DNA of 64,000 nt from Natroniella sulfidigena. Its GTDB lineage: Bacteria; Bacillota; Halanaerobiia; Halobacteroidales; Halobacteroidaceae. This document shows, in pieces, positions 9,658-18,336 of the stretch. The notes under the pieces were generated by a model. That model made no database searches and was not told the DNA's origin. It saw nothing but the letters and a program-made list of their open reading frames with translations. The stretch is from the NCBI RefSeq assembly GCF_023223645.1, contig NZ_JALKBY010000009.1:1-64000 (forward strand). Reading direction: 5' to 3'. The first letter of the stretch is position 1. Each line of letters starts with the position of its first letter. The position numbers and the translations under genes are program-made.

Positions 9658-9844
9658 AAGCATGAGGGGTGTTTCGCAGTGACATCTAGATTTTTTCGTT
9701 TAGCTTCTTGATAAGTCGAGAAATAAATAAGAGTATGAATTAGCTAATTTTCCTACTTTTAAATTAGCTTGCTCTTATTTATTCGCAGACGAATCTTAGA
9801 AGCTCAGAAAAAATCTTTCAAAACGAGAAATGCCCCTCATGCTT
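9658..9844. repeat. 187-bp long imperfect inverted repeat (MITE-like or structured RNA)
   Basis: The ends AAGCATGAGGGG (from 9658) and CCCCTCATGCTT (to 9844) are exact complements. The two arms of about 85 bases remain largely complementary to the centre, including GATTTTTTC, AGCTTCT, AATAAATAAGAG and AATTAGCT blocks. No ORF lies inside. It sits in the 5' leader of thrS, after the T-box terminator. It may be a miniature transposable element or a folded RNA; no clear target duplication is visible. The rest of 9340-9917 holds no gene; a weak hairpin, GACTTTTTTTACAGTAAAAAAAGTT, lies near 9455-9490. Confidence 0.65.
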
Positions 9845-9917
9845 CACATCAAAAGTTACACATAATTGTAGTTAAGCTTCACTTTTTAATTCCCAATCGC
9901 TAATCATTATCCCACAA

Positions 9918-10177
9918 ATAAAAAAACCCCCATCTCCACTTTAGAGACGAAGGATTCGCGGTTCCACTCTAATTCAAACCTATATGTAAAATATAGATTT
10001 AATCTCAGCTAAAATAACGGCTTATTCGCCGGATCGCCCTACTTACTTTCAGGGATCAACTCCGAGGTGGTTTTCAGGCAACTATCCTTAAGGGACTTCC
10101 AGCTTATAATCCCTTTTCTCTAGTAAAGATAAAATCAACCTACTCTTCCTCATCACAGTCTTTATCATATTAAACTA
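9918..10177 (-). promoter_or_regulatory. T-box leader, threonine-specific
   Basis: The T-box core GAGTGGAACCGCG lies near 9955-9970, followed by a terminator hairpin (CGTCTC...GAGATGGGGG and seven T near 9920-9926). The specifier region reads GAAAACCACCTCGGAG, giving ACC, a Thr codon, at the place where the pheS leader has TTC. It would raise thrS expression when tRNA-Thr is uncharged. Confidence 0.93.
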
Positions 10178-10183
10178 CTTAAA

Positions 10184-10212
10184 ATTATAATTAGAAATAG
10201 ATACAATGTCAA
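10184..10212 (-). promoter_or_regulatory. Consensus promoter of thrS
   Basis: A perfect TTGACA (10207-10212), a 17-base spacer and TATAAT (10184-10189) on the minus strand. It overlaps the region just beyond the stop codon of the DUF445 gene. Confidence 0.85.
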
Positions 10213-10219
10213 GAAAAAA

Positions 10220-10819
10220 TTAAAGATTAATTACTATTAAGGCTTGTCCTACTCCCACAATAAATCCTAAGATCCCACCTAAAACCTCTATATGCTTTAA
10301 CTCTTTAGCTGCAATCTTTAGAACTAACTCCTCTAATTCCCGCATATCAAAGGAACTGACCTGTCTCTCAACCAATTGAGCTATATCAGTTTCATTGACT
10401 ATCTTATTCTTTACCTTTTCTAACATGTTTTCAATTTCAGGATCTAAATCCTTCTTAACCATCTCTTTTAAGAAATCAATGATCATTACTTGAAAGTTTT
10501 CGGGAATAAACGGTGGAATCCGCTCTTTAGCTTTTTCATCTACCACCTCTAAGATCCTTGCCTTGATTTCATCCTTAACTTCTAACCCTGTCAACTCTTT
10601 TTCTAACTCTTCTTTAGGTAATAGCTCTTCTTCTACAATTTCCCCAACTCTTTTAGCTAACTCCTTACTTCTTTTAGGTAATAATCCCTGAATTTTAAAG
10701 CCGAGTACAGGAATCTCTACTGGATCATAAGGTTTGAAGATCAACTTAATAGCCAATAAATTAGTAACCCAACCAATTACTGCTCCTATTACTGGTAAAA
10801 ACCATAATCTTAAAATCAT
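10220..10819 (-). CDS. DUF445 family membrane-anchored protein
   Basis: A 199-aa protein of the DUF445 family (YheB-like), function unknown. An N-terminal membrane segment with the family signature GAVIGWVTNLLAIKLIFKP is followed by PVLGFKIQGLLPKRSKELA, a charged helical middle region and a C-terminal hydrophobic segment (about 180-199). Start chosen at ATG 10819 because AAGGGGAG lies five bases upstream; the open frame continues 15 codons further. It lies between ytxC and thrS. Confidence 0.85.
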   Translation of the reverse strand: MILRLWFLPVIGAVIGWVTNLLAIKLIFKPYDPVEIPVLGFKIQGLLPKRSKELAKRVGEIVEEELLPKEELEKELTGLEVKDEIKARILEVVDEKAKERIPPFIPENFQVMIIDFLKEMVKKDLDPEIENMLEKVKNKIVNETDIAQLVERQVSSFDMRELEELVLKIAAKELKHIEVLGGILGFIVGVGQALIVINL

Positions 10820-10888
10820 AGTAACTCCCCTTATTATCATATTTAAATCAACTTTATTATACAATTTTCTTCTAAAGTTGACAAGGGG

Positions 10889-11782
10889 TTATTCTAATTC
10901 ATTTAAACTATCTATTTCACAATACTTACATCCCATGCAAATACAAACCCGCTCAGCAAAAATCCCTTCTATTGTTTCTACTGCCTCTGCAGGTTCTTTA
11001 AAATGAAGAACGATCTCTTGAGGAGCTAAAGTAATTAACGCACTGATCAATAAATCTTGATAATCTAAATCTTCCTCCATCAAGTTTAATATATCATCAT
11101 CTAAGTAACTATTTTTAAGAACTGTACCAAATTGATTTAAGAACTCAAATTTATTTTGCTCAGTTTTAACTACATTTATTAGCTCAATTTTAGGATCCTG
11201 ATTTTCAACAAAATGCTTTAAAAGATAAACAAACTCTTCATACTCCCTTTCTACAGCCAAATCATTAACTGCCTGATCAACTGCTAATTGTAACTCACTT
11301 ATATATTCCCCTAATCTAAAGCGGACAAACCCTTCCAAAATAATTACATCTTTAATCGTTAAATAATCAACTATCTCCAGTAAAATTCTATTTTTACGCT
11401 GGATTTGAGAAATTATTGCTCCATCATCTTTACTTTCTAAATAATTTAACCTATCACTAGCTAACTCTATTAGCTTCTTCTCATCCTCTGGTGTAAAATG
11501 TTGATAATTTCTCTTTAAAATCTTATGTAATAAATCCTCTTCAAATCGATTAATAATTAAATCAGATAAGATATTAGCTATATATTCTCTGAAGATAGCC
11601 ACTTCATCTTCAAAATTATTATTTTCTGTAACTAGCTTACAGTTAAAGATGATAGCATCTCCCTGTTTTTCTTCATCTATTTCAATTATAGTACCATCTT
11701 CTTTCAAAATATCTATTTCAAAAAGTAACCTCTCTCGCAAAAAGTCACTATACTTTTTCGTTTCAATCCTAATTAAAGACAT
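10889..11782 (-). CDS. ytxC: Putative sporulation protein YtxC
   Basis: A 297-aa soluble protein of the YtxC family. The conserved centre is visible around LEGFVRFRLGEYISELQ, followed by REYEEFVYLLKHFVE. The C-terminus carries a small Cys cluster, CICMGCKYC, that could bind metal. In Bacillus the gene also lies near thrS, which supports the call. Its molecular role is not known; it is found in endospore formers. Start ATG 11782 has an AAGGAGTGG site. Confidence 0.88.
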   Translation of the reverse strand: MSLIRIETKKYSDFLRERLLFEIDILKEDGTIIEIDEEKQGDAIIFNCKLVTENNNFEDEVAIFREYIANILSDLIINRFEEDLLHKILKRNYQHFTPEDEKKLIELASDRLNYLESKDDGAIISQIQRKNRILLEIVDYLTIKDVIILEGFVRFRLGEYISELQLAVDQAVNDLAVEREYEEFVYLLKHFVENQDPKIELINVVKTEQNKFEFLNQFGTVLKNSYLDDDILNLMEEDLDYQDLLISALITLAPQEIVLHFKEPAEAVETIEGIFAERVCICMGCKYCEIDSLNELE

Positions 11783-11904
11783 TTAACCACTCCTTAACCT
11801 TTAATCTATTATAGTATATGTTAACCTTATTTTTTATATTCTCATCCAGCAATCTAAACTATAAGTCTCTAACTTTACAATAAAATTTGAACGATTATAA
11901 CTAG

Positions 11905-11932
11905 AAATAAAAAAAGCTGCCTTTATGGCAAC
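11905..11932 (-). terminator. Terminator hairpin upstream of ytxC
   Basis: GTTGCC pairs with GGCAGC around ATAAA, followed by TTTTTTT on the minus strand. Confidence 0.6.
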
Positions 11933-12147
11933 ATTTTCTTAATCGTTATTCTCGAATATAAAAACACTCTCTCTTTTATCGCTTCTTTGGTTTTGACTTC
12001 TGTTTCCTCAACAATTTGAGCAATAGAACTATTAAGATTTTCCTCGATAAACTCCTTCACTTTTTCAAATAATAGATCAGCACATCTATCACAAAGAGAC
12101 GGATTTGCTTTAGCAAAAAATTCATTCTTAAAAATAAAGCTTACAAT
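11923..12147 (-). pseudogene. Fragment resembling a flagellar-operon (YvyF-like) protein
   Basis: An open minus-strand stretch of about 74 codons with no good start, preceded directly by a TAG. It contains CDRCADLLFEKVKEFIEENL followed by SSIAQIVEETEV. This resembles the second Cys pair and the helix-turn-helix part of YvyF-type flagellar operon proteins. The first Cys pair and the N-terminus are missing, so it looks like a truncated remnant. The resemblance is from memory and moderate. The rest of 11783-12236 holds only terminators. Confidence 0.4.
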
Positions 12148-12167
12148 CTAGAATGCTAAAATCAAAA

Positions 12168-12204
12168 TAAAGATGTAGAATCAAATTTAATTCCACATCT
12201 TTTA
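12168..12204 (-). terminator. Terminator after the PRD regulator
   Basis: AAAAGATGT pairs with ACATCTTTA on the minus strand, about 35 bases past the stop of the regulator gene. Confidence 0.7.
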
Positions 12205-12236
12205 AAATTATCAGCTCTTTAATTATGAAATTATCC

Positions 12237-14468
12237 TTAATTTAAAATTGTTTCTATCTTAGTTATAACACCTTGATTACTATCGTCCTTCAACATTTCT
12301 TCTACAAAATCATCTTCATTAATTAATTTTAACAGTTCAGATAAAGCAGACAAGTGAGAAATTTGATCTATAGGAGCTAATGTGAAAATTAAATGAACAG
12401 GATCATAATCATGACCAAAATTAACTCCCTCTTTTATAATCCCTAACCCCATACTCTTATTTTTAACTCCATCTTCAGGTCTAGCATGTATCAAAGCAAT
12501 GTGAGGTGCTATTACTACATAAGCACCTTTTTCTTCAACAATCTCTATTGTTCGTTCAACGTACCCTTCTAGTATATGACCTTGTTCTACTAAAGGTTTT
12601 CCTGCTATTCTAACTGCTCTTCTCCAATCATCTATCTTATCAATTATTGCTATATTATCTCCAGTTAATAACTCTAATAGCCCTTTATCACTCTCTTCTA
12701 TACTTTGTTTATCAGTTGTGTCATCTATTTTATCCGAAACTTTAACTCCTTTAGAAGCAAAAAAATCTTTTAAATCTTCTTTTAGGCTATCTTTATCCCC
12801 TATAATTGCTTCTTGTTCTATAACTTCAACTACTTCCTCAATCTCAAAGAAATAATCTCTTTTAGATTTAGAGTCTTCTTTAGTTTCAGTAACATCAAAA
12901 ATATCTTGCTTAGCATTAATAATCTTCTTAATATTTTCCTTATCTTCTTGACTTAATAGTGGATTAACCTGTAATACCAAAACATCATCAATATCTAAGG
13001 GAATTGTTGTAATAATTAAGTCAATATTTTTCAGATCAACTTCACTATTCTCTAATTGAATAACAGAACAAATATTACAGATCTTAAGCCCAGAAAATTC
13101 TTTACTCAACCTAGAAGATAACAACTTAGTCGTTCCCACTCCACTTGAACAGACTAAGACCGTTCTCAATTTCCTGCTAGGCTCTAAGGATTTACTCCTC
13201 TCTAAAGCAGCTCCTAGATGAAGAGTAATATATCCAATTTCATCTGAACTGATTGGCTTTTGCAACTTGCTCTGTAATATTTTAGCTGCCCTTTTAGCTG
13301 CTTTAAATATTTCTCCATACCTACTTTTAACATCTAGCAGTAAAGGATTCTTTAATGGCAAATCATATTGTATCCGATTAATAGTTGGTTTTAGATGTAA
13401 CGCTAGACCAATTATTAATTGAGTATCATCAATTAATTTAACCCCTAAATAGTCTTCAGCCACCTTAACCATTTCCTCAGTTAAAATAATCAACTCTTGA
13501 TCTAAATCTTTGTCCATAAGTTTTTTATAATCGTCATCATCTATTTTATGCCATAACTTAGCTCCCATTAAGTGTAAAGTAATATAACCTAGCTCCGACT
13601 CTGGAATCTTTATTTCAAAGATTTGTCCCATGATTCTTCCTATCTTCTTAGCTATATTATATTCATCACTTTTTTTAATCACCTTTAATCGTTCCTCAGG
13701 TAACTGAATATCCTTCCCTTCTAATAATCTACTGATTGCTAAAGCTAAATGAACTAATAAACTAGCATAAGCTTCATCAGCAAATTGAAATCCTAACTGT
13801 TTTTCAGCAAAAGAGATCACACTCTCAATCTTGGTTAGATCAATATCAGATACCAATTTATCAAACTCCTTAAAAAAACCTGGCTCTAAACTCCTCTCTT
13901 CCAATGCTTTTTTTTGGATTTGTCTTAGAAAACTAACTAATTTTTCCTTATTTGCTGTTTCTTCTAAAACATTCATCATAGCATGTCTAATATCTATCTC
14001 TTCACCTTTTATTTCTAAACCATAATTGGTCTTTCTAATAAGAGTTAAGTTGCGTTTAGCTAACCACTTTTCAACTTCATCTAAATCCTTAATTATTGTT
14101 GATTTACTAATACGTAACATTATTTCCAACTCTTTAATAATAATCGGTTCATTAACTTGAAATAACCTAAATAAGATCAGATACTGCCGCTCTTTAGGAG
14201 ATAAAACCCTTTCAAAACCATGAATATTAATTAATTCTTTTTGAATCTTGTTTAACTCTTCTTTTTCTCCCTCTAAATAAATCCCAACTCGTGGCTTTCT
14301 TATTAATTTAGCATCATATGAGGAGATACTAGATTCAATATCATCTAAATCATATCTAATTGTTCTAGTACTAACATCGAATTTATCAGCTAAGTTTTTA
14401 ATAGAAATAGCTTCTTTTTGACTAAGCAGTGTTTTCAACAATTGACAGACTCGTGGCTTTAAACTCAA
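12237..14468 (-). CDS. PRD-domain transcriptional activator with EIIB-like and EIIA domains
   Basis: A 743-aa MtlR/BglG-family regulator. In order: a helix-turn-helix (about 8-55, SIKNLADKFDVSTRTIRYDL), a second HTH (about 95-140), two PTS regulation domains (about 200-300 and 320-415), an EIIB-like domain (VLVCSSGVGTTKLL, about 430-510) and a C-terminal EIIA domain (about 600-740) with the phosphorylatable His in PHIALIHARPEDG. PTS phosphorylation would set its activity. It is the last gene of the neighbouring EIIA-EIIB-EIIC set and probably controls it. DNA-binding activator is more likely than RNA antiterminator, because N-terminal HTHs are present. Confidence 0.92.
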   Translation of the reverse strand: MSLKPRVCQLLKTLLSQKEAISIKNLADKFDVSTRTIRYDLDDIESSISSYDAKLIRKPRVGIYLEGEKEELNKIQKELINIHGFERVLSPKERQYLILFRLFQVNEPIIIKELEIMLRISKSTIIKDLDEVEKWLAKRNLTLIRKTNYGLEIKGEEIDIRHAMMNVLEETANKEKLVSFLRQIQKKALEERSLEPGFFKEFDKLVSDIDLTKIESVISFAEKQLGFQFADEAYASLLVHLALAISRLLEGKDIQLPEERLKVIKKSDEYNIAKKIGRIMGQIFEIKIPESELGYITLHLMGAKLWHKIDDDDYKKLMDKDLDQELIILTEEMVKVAEDYLGVKLIDDTQLIIGLALHLKPTINRIQYDLPLKNPLLLDVKSRYGEIFKAAKRAAKILQSKLQKPISSDEIGYITLHLGAALERSKSLEPSRKLRTVLVCSSGVGTTKLLSSRLSKEFSGLKICNICSVIQLENSEVDLKNIDLIITTIPLDIDDVLVLQVNPLLSQEDKENIKKIINAKQDIFDVTETKEDSKSKRDYFFEIEEVVEVIEQEAIIGDKDSLKEDLKDFFASKGVKVSDKIDDTTDKQSIEESDKGLLELLTGDNIAIIDKIDDWRRAVRIAGKPLVEQGHILEGYVERTIEIVEEKGAYVVIAPHIALIHARPEDGVKNKSMGLGIIKEGVNFGHDYDPVHLIFTLAPIDQISHLSALSELLKLINEDDFVEEMLKDDSNQGVITKIETILN

Positions 14469-14701
14469 CTTTTTACCTCCTCACTTATTTATAACGCTCT
14501 CCCTACAGATCTGCTCAAACCTTCCGCAATAAACAACCATTTGCTAAATCTAAACCATAAAACACCAATTTAAAGGGAAAAGCTTTTGTAATTATAATAT
14601 CTCTAAAAACAATTATAATCAAATCTATTTTTACTCCCAATCTTTTAAAGAGCTCTTAATGCTACTATCAGTTAATAGATGCTAAAGATCTTTCTTAATT
14701 T

Positions 14702-14730
14702 TAAAAAAAAGGAAGGGATGTCCCTTCCTC
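14702..14730 (-). terminator. Terminator between the EIIC and regulator genes
   Basis: GGAAGGGA pairs with TCCCTTCC, then TTTTTTTT on the minus strand. It may lower transcription into the regulator gene. The 280-base gap 14469-14749 holds nothing else I can recognise. Confidence 0.8.
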
Positions 14731-14749
14731 TAAATAGTTGATAATAAAT

Positions 14750-16015
14750 TTAACCGAATAATCTAGCCACCATTCCAATAATAATACCTACAACCCCAAA
14801 ATCTGCATCTCCAAAAGTAGTATTTGCAAAGCCTAAATCTCCTAATACTGGAAGTAATAAAGCGGGTAAGAAAGTAATCAATAACCCATTAGCAAAGCCA
14901 CCAAAGATAGCTCCTTTCTTACCTCCTGTAGCATTACCAAATACTCCTGCAGTCGCCCCAGTAAAGAAATGTGGTACTAAACCTGGAATAATTGTAGCCA
15001 ATCCTATTGGCCCTAGCAAAAACATTCCTATAACTCCCCCTAAAAAACTGGATAAGAAACCAACAGTTACAGCTGTAGGAGCAAAGTTAAAAGTAACTGG
15101 CACATCTAATGCTGGTTTAGCATCTGGAACTATTTTTTCACCGATTCCTTCAAAGGCAGGAACAATTTCTCCTAAAAGCATTCTTACACCTGACATGATA
15201 ATACTAACTCCTGCAGCAAATGTAATCCCTTGCATTACAGCAAACATAAACATACTCTGCTCTCCTGCATAGTCCCCAACAATTTCTGGACCAGCCTTCA
15301 CCACAATAATTAAAAAGATAACTGTCATTGTTATGGCAGTAGATAATAGAGACTGTTTTAAAAATCCTAATGACTTTGGAACTTCAATATCTTCTGTAGA
15401 ATCCTCTGGATCTCCTAATAACTTACCAACAAATCCAGCTGAAATGTAACCTACAGTTCCAAAATGTCCTAAAGCAATATCATCACTACCAGTTACATCC
15501 TCCATATATATATCTGCCAAAGCAGGCATTAAAACCATTAAAAAGCCCAATATTGCTGATCCTACAACTACTAATGAAGCTCCAGTTAAACCTGCAGTTC
15601 CTAATACAGCTGCCAATAAAGCTGCCATAAAGAAGGTATGATGTCCTGTTAAAAAGACATACTTAAAAGGAGTAAAACGGGCATAGGCTAAATTAGCTAA
15701 AAAACCAAAGCCCATAATTAAAGCTGTTTCCCTTCCTAATGTCTCTTGTGCCACAGCTACTACAGCTTCATTAGTTGGAACTACTCCATGAATATTAAAG
15801 GCATCTTGAATTATTGGACCTAAGTTGTCCAAACTCTCAATTAAAACCCCTGCACCTGCTTGTAAGATAACAAAACCTATAATACTTTTAAAAGTTCCTG
15901 ACATGATTTCAGAAAAGTTCTTCCCTGAAGCAACTAGACCAATAAAGGCCATTAAACCTACCAAAACAGCCGGCTCACTCAATATATCATTAACTAAAAA
16001 ATCTAAAAATCCCAT
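14750..16015 (-). CDS. PTS ascorbate/galactitol-type transporter, EIIC
   Basis: Membrane channel of a phosphotransferase system, 421 aa, with about ten to eleven hydrophobic segments. The start (LVNDILSEPAVLVGLMAFIGL) and the LAYARFTPFKYVFLTGHHTF region are typical of the UlaA/SgaT family, which imports L-ascorbate while phosphorylating it. The substrate is uncertain: no ascorbate-catabolic genes lie in the window, and galactitol-type relatives exist. It follows the EIIB gene by 93 bases and has an AGGAGGAATAAA site. Confidence 0.9.
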   Translation of the reverse strand: MGFLDFLVNDILSEPAVLVGLMAFIGLVASGKNFSEIMSGTFKSIIGFVILQAGAGVLIESLDNLGPIIQDAFNIHGVVPTNEAVVAVAQETLGRETALIMGFGFLANLAYARFTPFKYVFLTGHHTFFMAALLAAVLGTAGLTGASLVVVGSAILGFLMVLMPALADIYMEDVTGSDDIALGHFGTVGYISAGFVGKLLGDPEDSTEDIEVPKSLGFLKQSLLSTAITMTVIFLIIVVKAGPEIVGDYAGEQSMFMFAVMQGITFAAGVSIIMSGVRMLLGEIVPAFEGIGEKIVPDAKPALDVPVTFNFAPTAVTVGFLSSFLGGVIGMFLLGPIGLATIIPGLVPHFFTGATAGVFGNATGGKKGAIFGGFANGLLITFLPALLLPVLGDLGFANTTFGDADFGVVGIIIGMVARLFG

Positions 16016-16108
16016 TTTTATTCCTCCTATATTTTTTAATGATTTTGAAAATTAAAATAAAATTCATTCATCTTATCTCCTTATATTATAACACTGAATA
16101 ATAGAGCT

Positions 16109-16375
16109 TTAAGACATATAATCCATAATCTTTTCTTTAATTTCATTTTTGTCAGCCATATTTTTGATCGTAATTACTCTAGCAGAATGACCTTCTAATT
16201 GCTCAGCAATCTCTGGTGCAGCCACAATAACATCTGCCTTTTCTCCTTTAGCACTACTGACATCACTCACTTCAACAGTTCCTTCTATTCCTTCCGCCTT
16301 AAGAACCTTTTCAACACCCATTTTTAACATCAAACTACTTCCTAAACCCATTCCACAAACAGCTAAAATTTTCAT
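16109..16375 (-). CDS. PTS ascorbate-type EIIB
   Basis: An 88-aa cytoplasmic phosphocarrier. MKILAVCGMGLGSSLMLK holds the phosphocysteine (Cys7) in the usual P-loop-like turn. It takes phosphate from EIIA and passes it to the sugar entering through EIIC. It starts three bases after the EIIA stop, showing translational coupling, and lies in the order A-B-C as in ula operons. Confidence 0.93.
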   Translation of the reverse strand: MKILAVCGMGLGSSLMLKMGVEKVLKAEGIEGTVEVSDVSSAKGEKADVIVAAPEIAEQLEGHSARVITIKNMADKNEIKEKIMDYMS

Positions 16376-16378
16376 TTT

Positions 16379-16855
16379 CTATTCCCCTTCCTTTTCTTGT
16401 CTGTTTTTATTTACAATTTGATTTATATAATCAAATACTTCACTAGAAGTATCTTTAGCATATATCTTATCAACTGATCCATCTTCCATTAAAACTGTCA
16501 TCAACTGAGACATCGCTTCAACATGTTGATCATTATTAATTGAGCCAAAAGCAAAAGCTATCTTCACTGGATCATTATTGTCATGGCCAAATTCTACAGG
16601 TGAATCAAGGGTAATTAAGCTCATTCCTGTTTCTTTCACACCATCTTCAGGTCTAGCATGAAAAACTGCTATCCCTTCACCCACTACAATATATGGACCA
16701 TTATCTTCTATTGATTTAATCATTGCATCAATATATCTATCCTCAACTAAGTTGTCTTTCAAAAGAATTTCTCCAACCTTTCTACCGACATCATACCAAT
16801 CTTCTGCTTTCACTTTAGTAAATATACGTTTTTTAGATAATAGATCTAATAGCAT
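16379..16855 (-). CDS. PTS ascorbate/mannitol-type EIIA
   Basis: A 158-aa cytoplasmic phosphocarrier that receives phosphate from HPr on the His of GEGIAVFHARPEDGV and passes it to EIIB. The conserved VEFGHDNNDPV follows. Start chosen at ATG 16855 behind AAAGGATGATAAA, giving the normal family length; the open frame continues upstream to 16951 without a better site. First gene of the operon. Its sequence is close to the C-terminal EIIA domain of the neighbouring regulator. Confidence 0.93.
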   Translation of the reverse strand: MLLDLLSKKRIFTKVKAEDWYDVGRKVGEILLKDNLVEDRYIDAMIKSIEDNGPYIVVGEGIAVFHARPEDGVKETGMSLITLDSPVEFGHDNNDPVKIAFAFGSINNDQHVEAMSQLMTVLMEDGSVDKIYAKDTSSEVFDYINQIVNKNRQEKEGE

Positions 16856-16980
16856 AACTTTATCATCCTTTCTAAAATTATAAAATCTTTTAAACATATA
16901 ATTTATTTCTGTTGTTATCTTAATATTACACTCAAAGGCGCTAAAGTTCAATTCATAATTATTGCTTTTCTTTTCCGAAA

Positions 16981-17158
16981 AAATTATGGCAAATTAATAA
17001 TAGTTTTTACTAACTACAAATTAAACAGGCAAATTAATTTTTTATCTTCTGAATATTTCCAAAACATTCATATACTACAATATTAGGGTTATAATAATTC
17101 CTTTTTAACCTATTAATTAGTCTGCTTTCTTTCTAAAAGAATTATGGCAAATTAATAA
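16981..17158 (-). promoter_or_regulatory. Repeated GGCAAATTAAT boxes upstream of the PTS operon (candidate operators)
   Basis: A near-identical 18-base sequence, ATTATGGCAAATTAATAA, occurs at 16983-17000 and 17141-17158, with a shorter copy (GGCAAATTAATTT) at 17028-17040. The copies precede the EIIA gene, whose operon encodes a PRD regulator, so they are candidate binding sites. This is inference from position and repetition only. Confidence 0.45.
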
Positions 17159-17176
17159 CAATCATTTGTTTAAAAG

Positions 17177-17217
17177 AAAAAGACCTCCTAGGAGAATACT
17201 CCTAAAAGGTCTTTTAG
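17177..17217. terminator. Terminator-like hairpin
   Basis: AAAGACCTCCTAGGAG pairs with CTCCTAAAAGGTCTTT, and is flanked by A-rich and T-rich runs. It lies between the tRNA cluster and the PTS operon; either direction is possible. Confidence 0.65.
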
Positions 17218-17359
17218 CTTATAGTAATTAAATTAATCTCACCAAAAAATAAAATCCAGTATAAGATTAAATTACTTCTATGTAAAAAAGGTTCAAAAAA
17301 TGAAAATAAATTCAAAAAATAATTGCGAGTCAAAATAGCAAGATTAACTTCCAAAATAA

Positions 17360-17392
17360 AAAATAACCTGTTTCATTAACAGGTTACAAAGG
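17360..17392 (-). terminator. Terminator of the tRNA cluster
   Basis: TAACCTGTT pairs with AACAGGTTA, followed by a T-run (TTTTTTATTTT) on the minus strand, just beyond the last tRNA. Confidence 0.8.
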
Positions 17393-17415
17393 CTTACTAT
17401 ATTAGTATTTATAAA

Positions 17416-17491
17416 TGGTGGGAATAAGCGGGCTCGAACCACTGACCTCTACGATGTCAACGTAGCGCTCTCCCAACTGAGCTATATTCCC
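17416..17491 (-). tRNA. tRNA-Val (GAC)
   Basis: 76 bases, full cloverleaf. Acceptor GGGAATA pairs with TATTCCC; the anticodon stem CTACG/CGTAG encloses loop TTGACAT (anticodon GAC). CCA is encoded. Last gene of a seven-tRNA cluster. Confidence 0.95.
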
Positions 17492-17501
17492 ACATTAAAA
17501 A

Positions 17502-17591
17502 TGGTGCCGGGGGTCGGACTCGAACCGACACGGGCACGAAAGTCCCATCGGATTTTAAGTCCGATGCGTCTGCCAATTCCGCCACCCCGGC
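17502..17591 (-). tRNA. tRNA-Leu (TAA)
   Basis: 90 bases with the long variable arm of Leu tRNAs. Acceptor GCCGGGG; anticodon loop CTTAAAA (TAA); CCA encoded. Confidence 0.95.
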
Positions 17592-17603
17592 ATATTTTTT
17601 TAT

Positions 17604-17677
<74 letters not shown>

Positions 17678-17684
17678 TCGTATT

Positions 17685-17760
17685 TGGAGCGAAAAACGGG
17701 ATTCGAACCCGCGACCTTCTCGTTGGCAACGAGACGCTCTGCCAGCTGAGCTACTTTCGC
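17685..17760 (-). tRNA. tRNA-Gly (GCC)
   Basis: 76 bases. The acceptor starts GCGAAAG; anticodon loop TTGCCAA (GCC) in a CTCG stem; CCA encoded. Confidence 0.95.
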
Positions 17761-17785
17761 ATAATATTTAACTGCTAGTTATAAA

Positions 17786-17861
17786 TGGTGGCAAGACCCG
17801 GATTCGAACCGGGGACACGAGGATTTTCAATCCTCTGCTCTACCACCTGAGCTATCTCGCC
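17786..17861 (-). tRNA. tRNA-Phe (GAA)
   Basis: 76 bases. Acceptor GGCGAGA; the stem GAGGA/TCCTC encloses TTGAAAA (GAA); CCA encoded. This is the tRNA class sensed by the pheS T-box. Confidence 0.95.
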
Positions 17862-17867
17862 AGAATA

Positions 17868-18160
17868 AAAAGCAGTTAATAGATAATAATTAATAGTTAA
17901 TAGTTTTAAGTTCTTAAATTCAACTATCAGTTATTCATTATTCACTATTCATTGATTTTTAATGGCGAGGACGACGAGACTTGAACTCGCACTCTCCGGC
18001 GTGACAGGCCGGCGTGTTAACCAATTACACCACGTCCCCACGGAAAAACAGTTAATAACTAATAATTAATAGTGAATAGTTAGAATCTTAAAGTCAAATT
18101 CTTTTAAGTTCTTGAAGTTCAACTATTCTTTATTCACTGTTAACTATTGATTGCTTTTAA
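17868..18160. repeat. AT-rich palindromic repeats in the tRNA spacers
   Basis: Two related spacers, 17868-17957 and 18047-18160, flank tRNA-Asp. Each begins with an A-rich CAGTTAATA and TAATTAATAGT, and ends in a complementary run such as TTCAACTAT...TTATTCACT, so each can fold on itself. They look like copies of one small dispersed repeat. No coding content. Confidence 0.55.
17963..18039 (-). tRNA. tRNA-Asp (GTC)
   Basis: 77 bases. Acceptor GGGGACG; the stem CCGGC/GCCGG encloses CTGTCAC (GTC); CCA encoded. Confidence 0.95.
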
Positions 18161-18223
18161 TTGGTGTGACGGCCTCGATGGCCTAACACCAAATCTTACC
18201 TTGCGTCTTTTAATAAAAAGATT

Positions 18224-18299
18224 TGGTGGGCGAAACAGGACTTGAACCTGTGACCCCCTGCTTGTAAGGCAGGTGCTCTCCCAACTGAGCTATTCGCCC
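18224..18299 (-). tRNA. tRNA-Val (TAC)
   Basis: 76 bases. Acceptor GGGCGAA; the stem CCTGC/GCAGG encloses CTTACAA (TAC); CCA encoded. First gene of the cluster. Confidence 0.95.
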
Positions 18300-18336
18300 T
18301 CATTAAATATATCTCTTTTCCGCATCAGCAGTTACT

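Noticed and set aside
16981-17158. Sigma-54 type (-24/-12) promoter for the PTS operon
   Set aside because: The GGCAAATTAAT boxes lack the GG-N10-GC spacing, and the regulator has no sigma-54 interaction domain.
18165-18215. GGTGTGACGGCCTCGATGGCC followed by TAACACC as a possible tRNA remnant
   Set aside because: It folds into a simple hairpin and has no recognisable tRNA arm or CCA.
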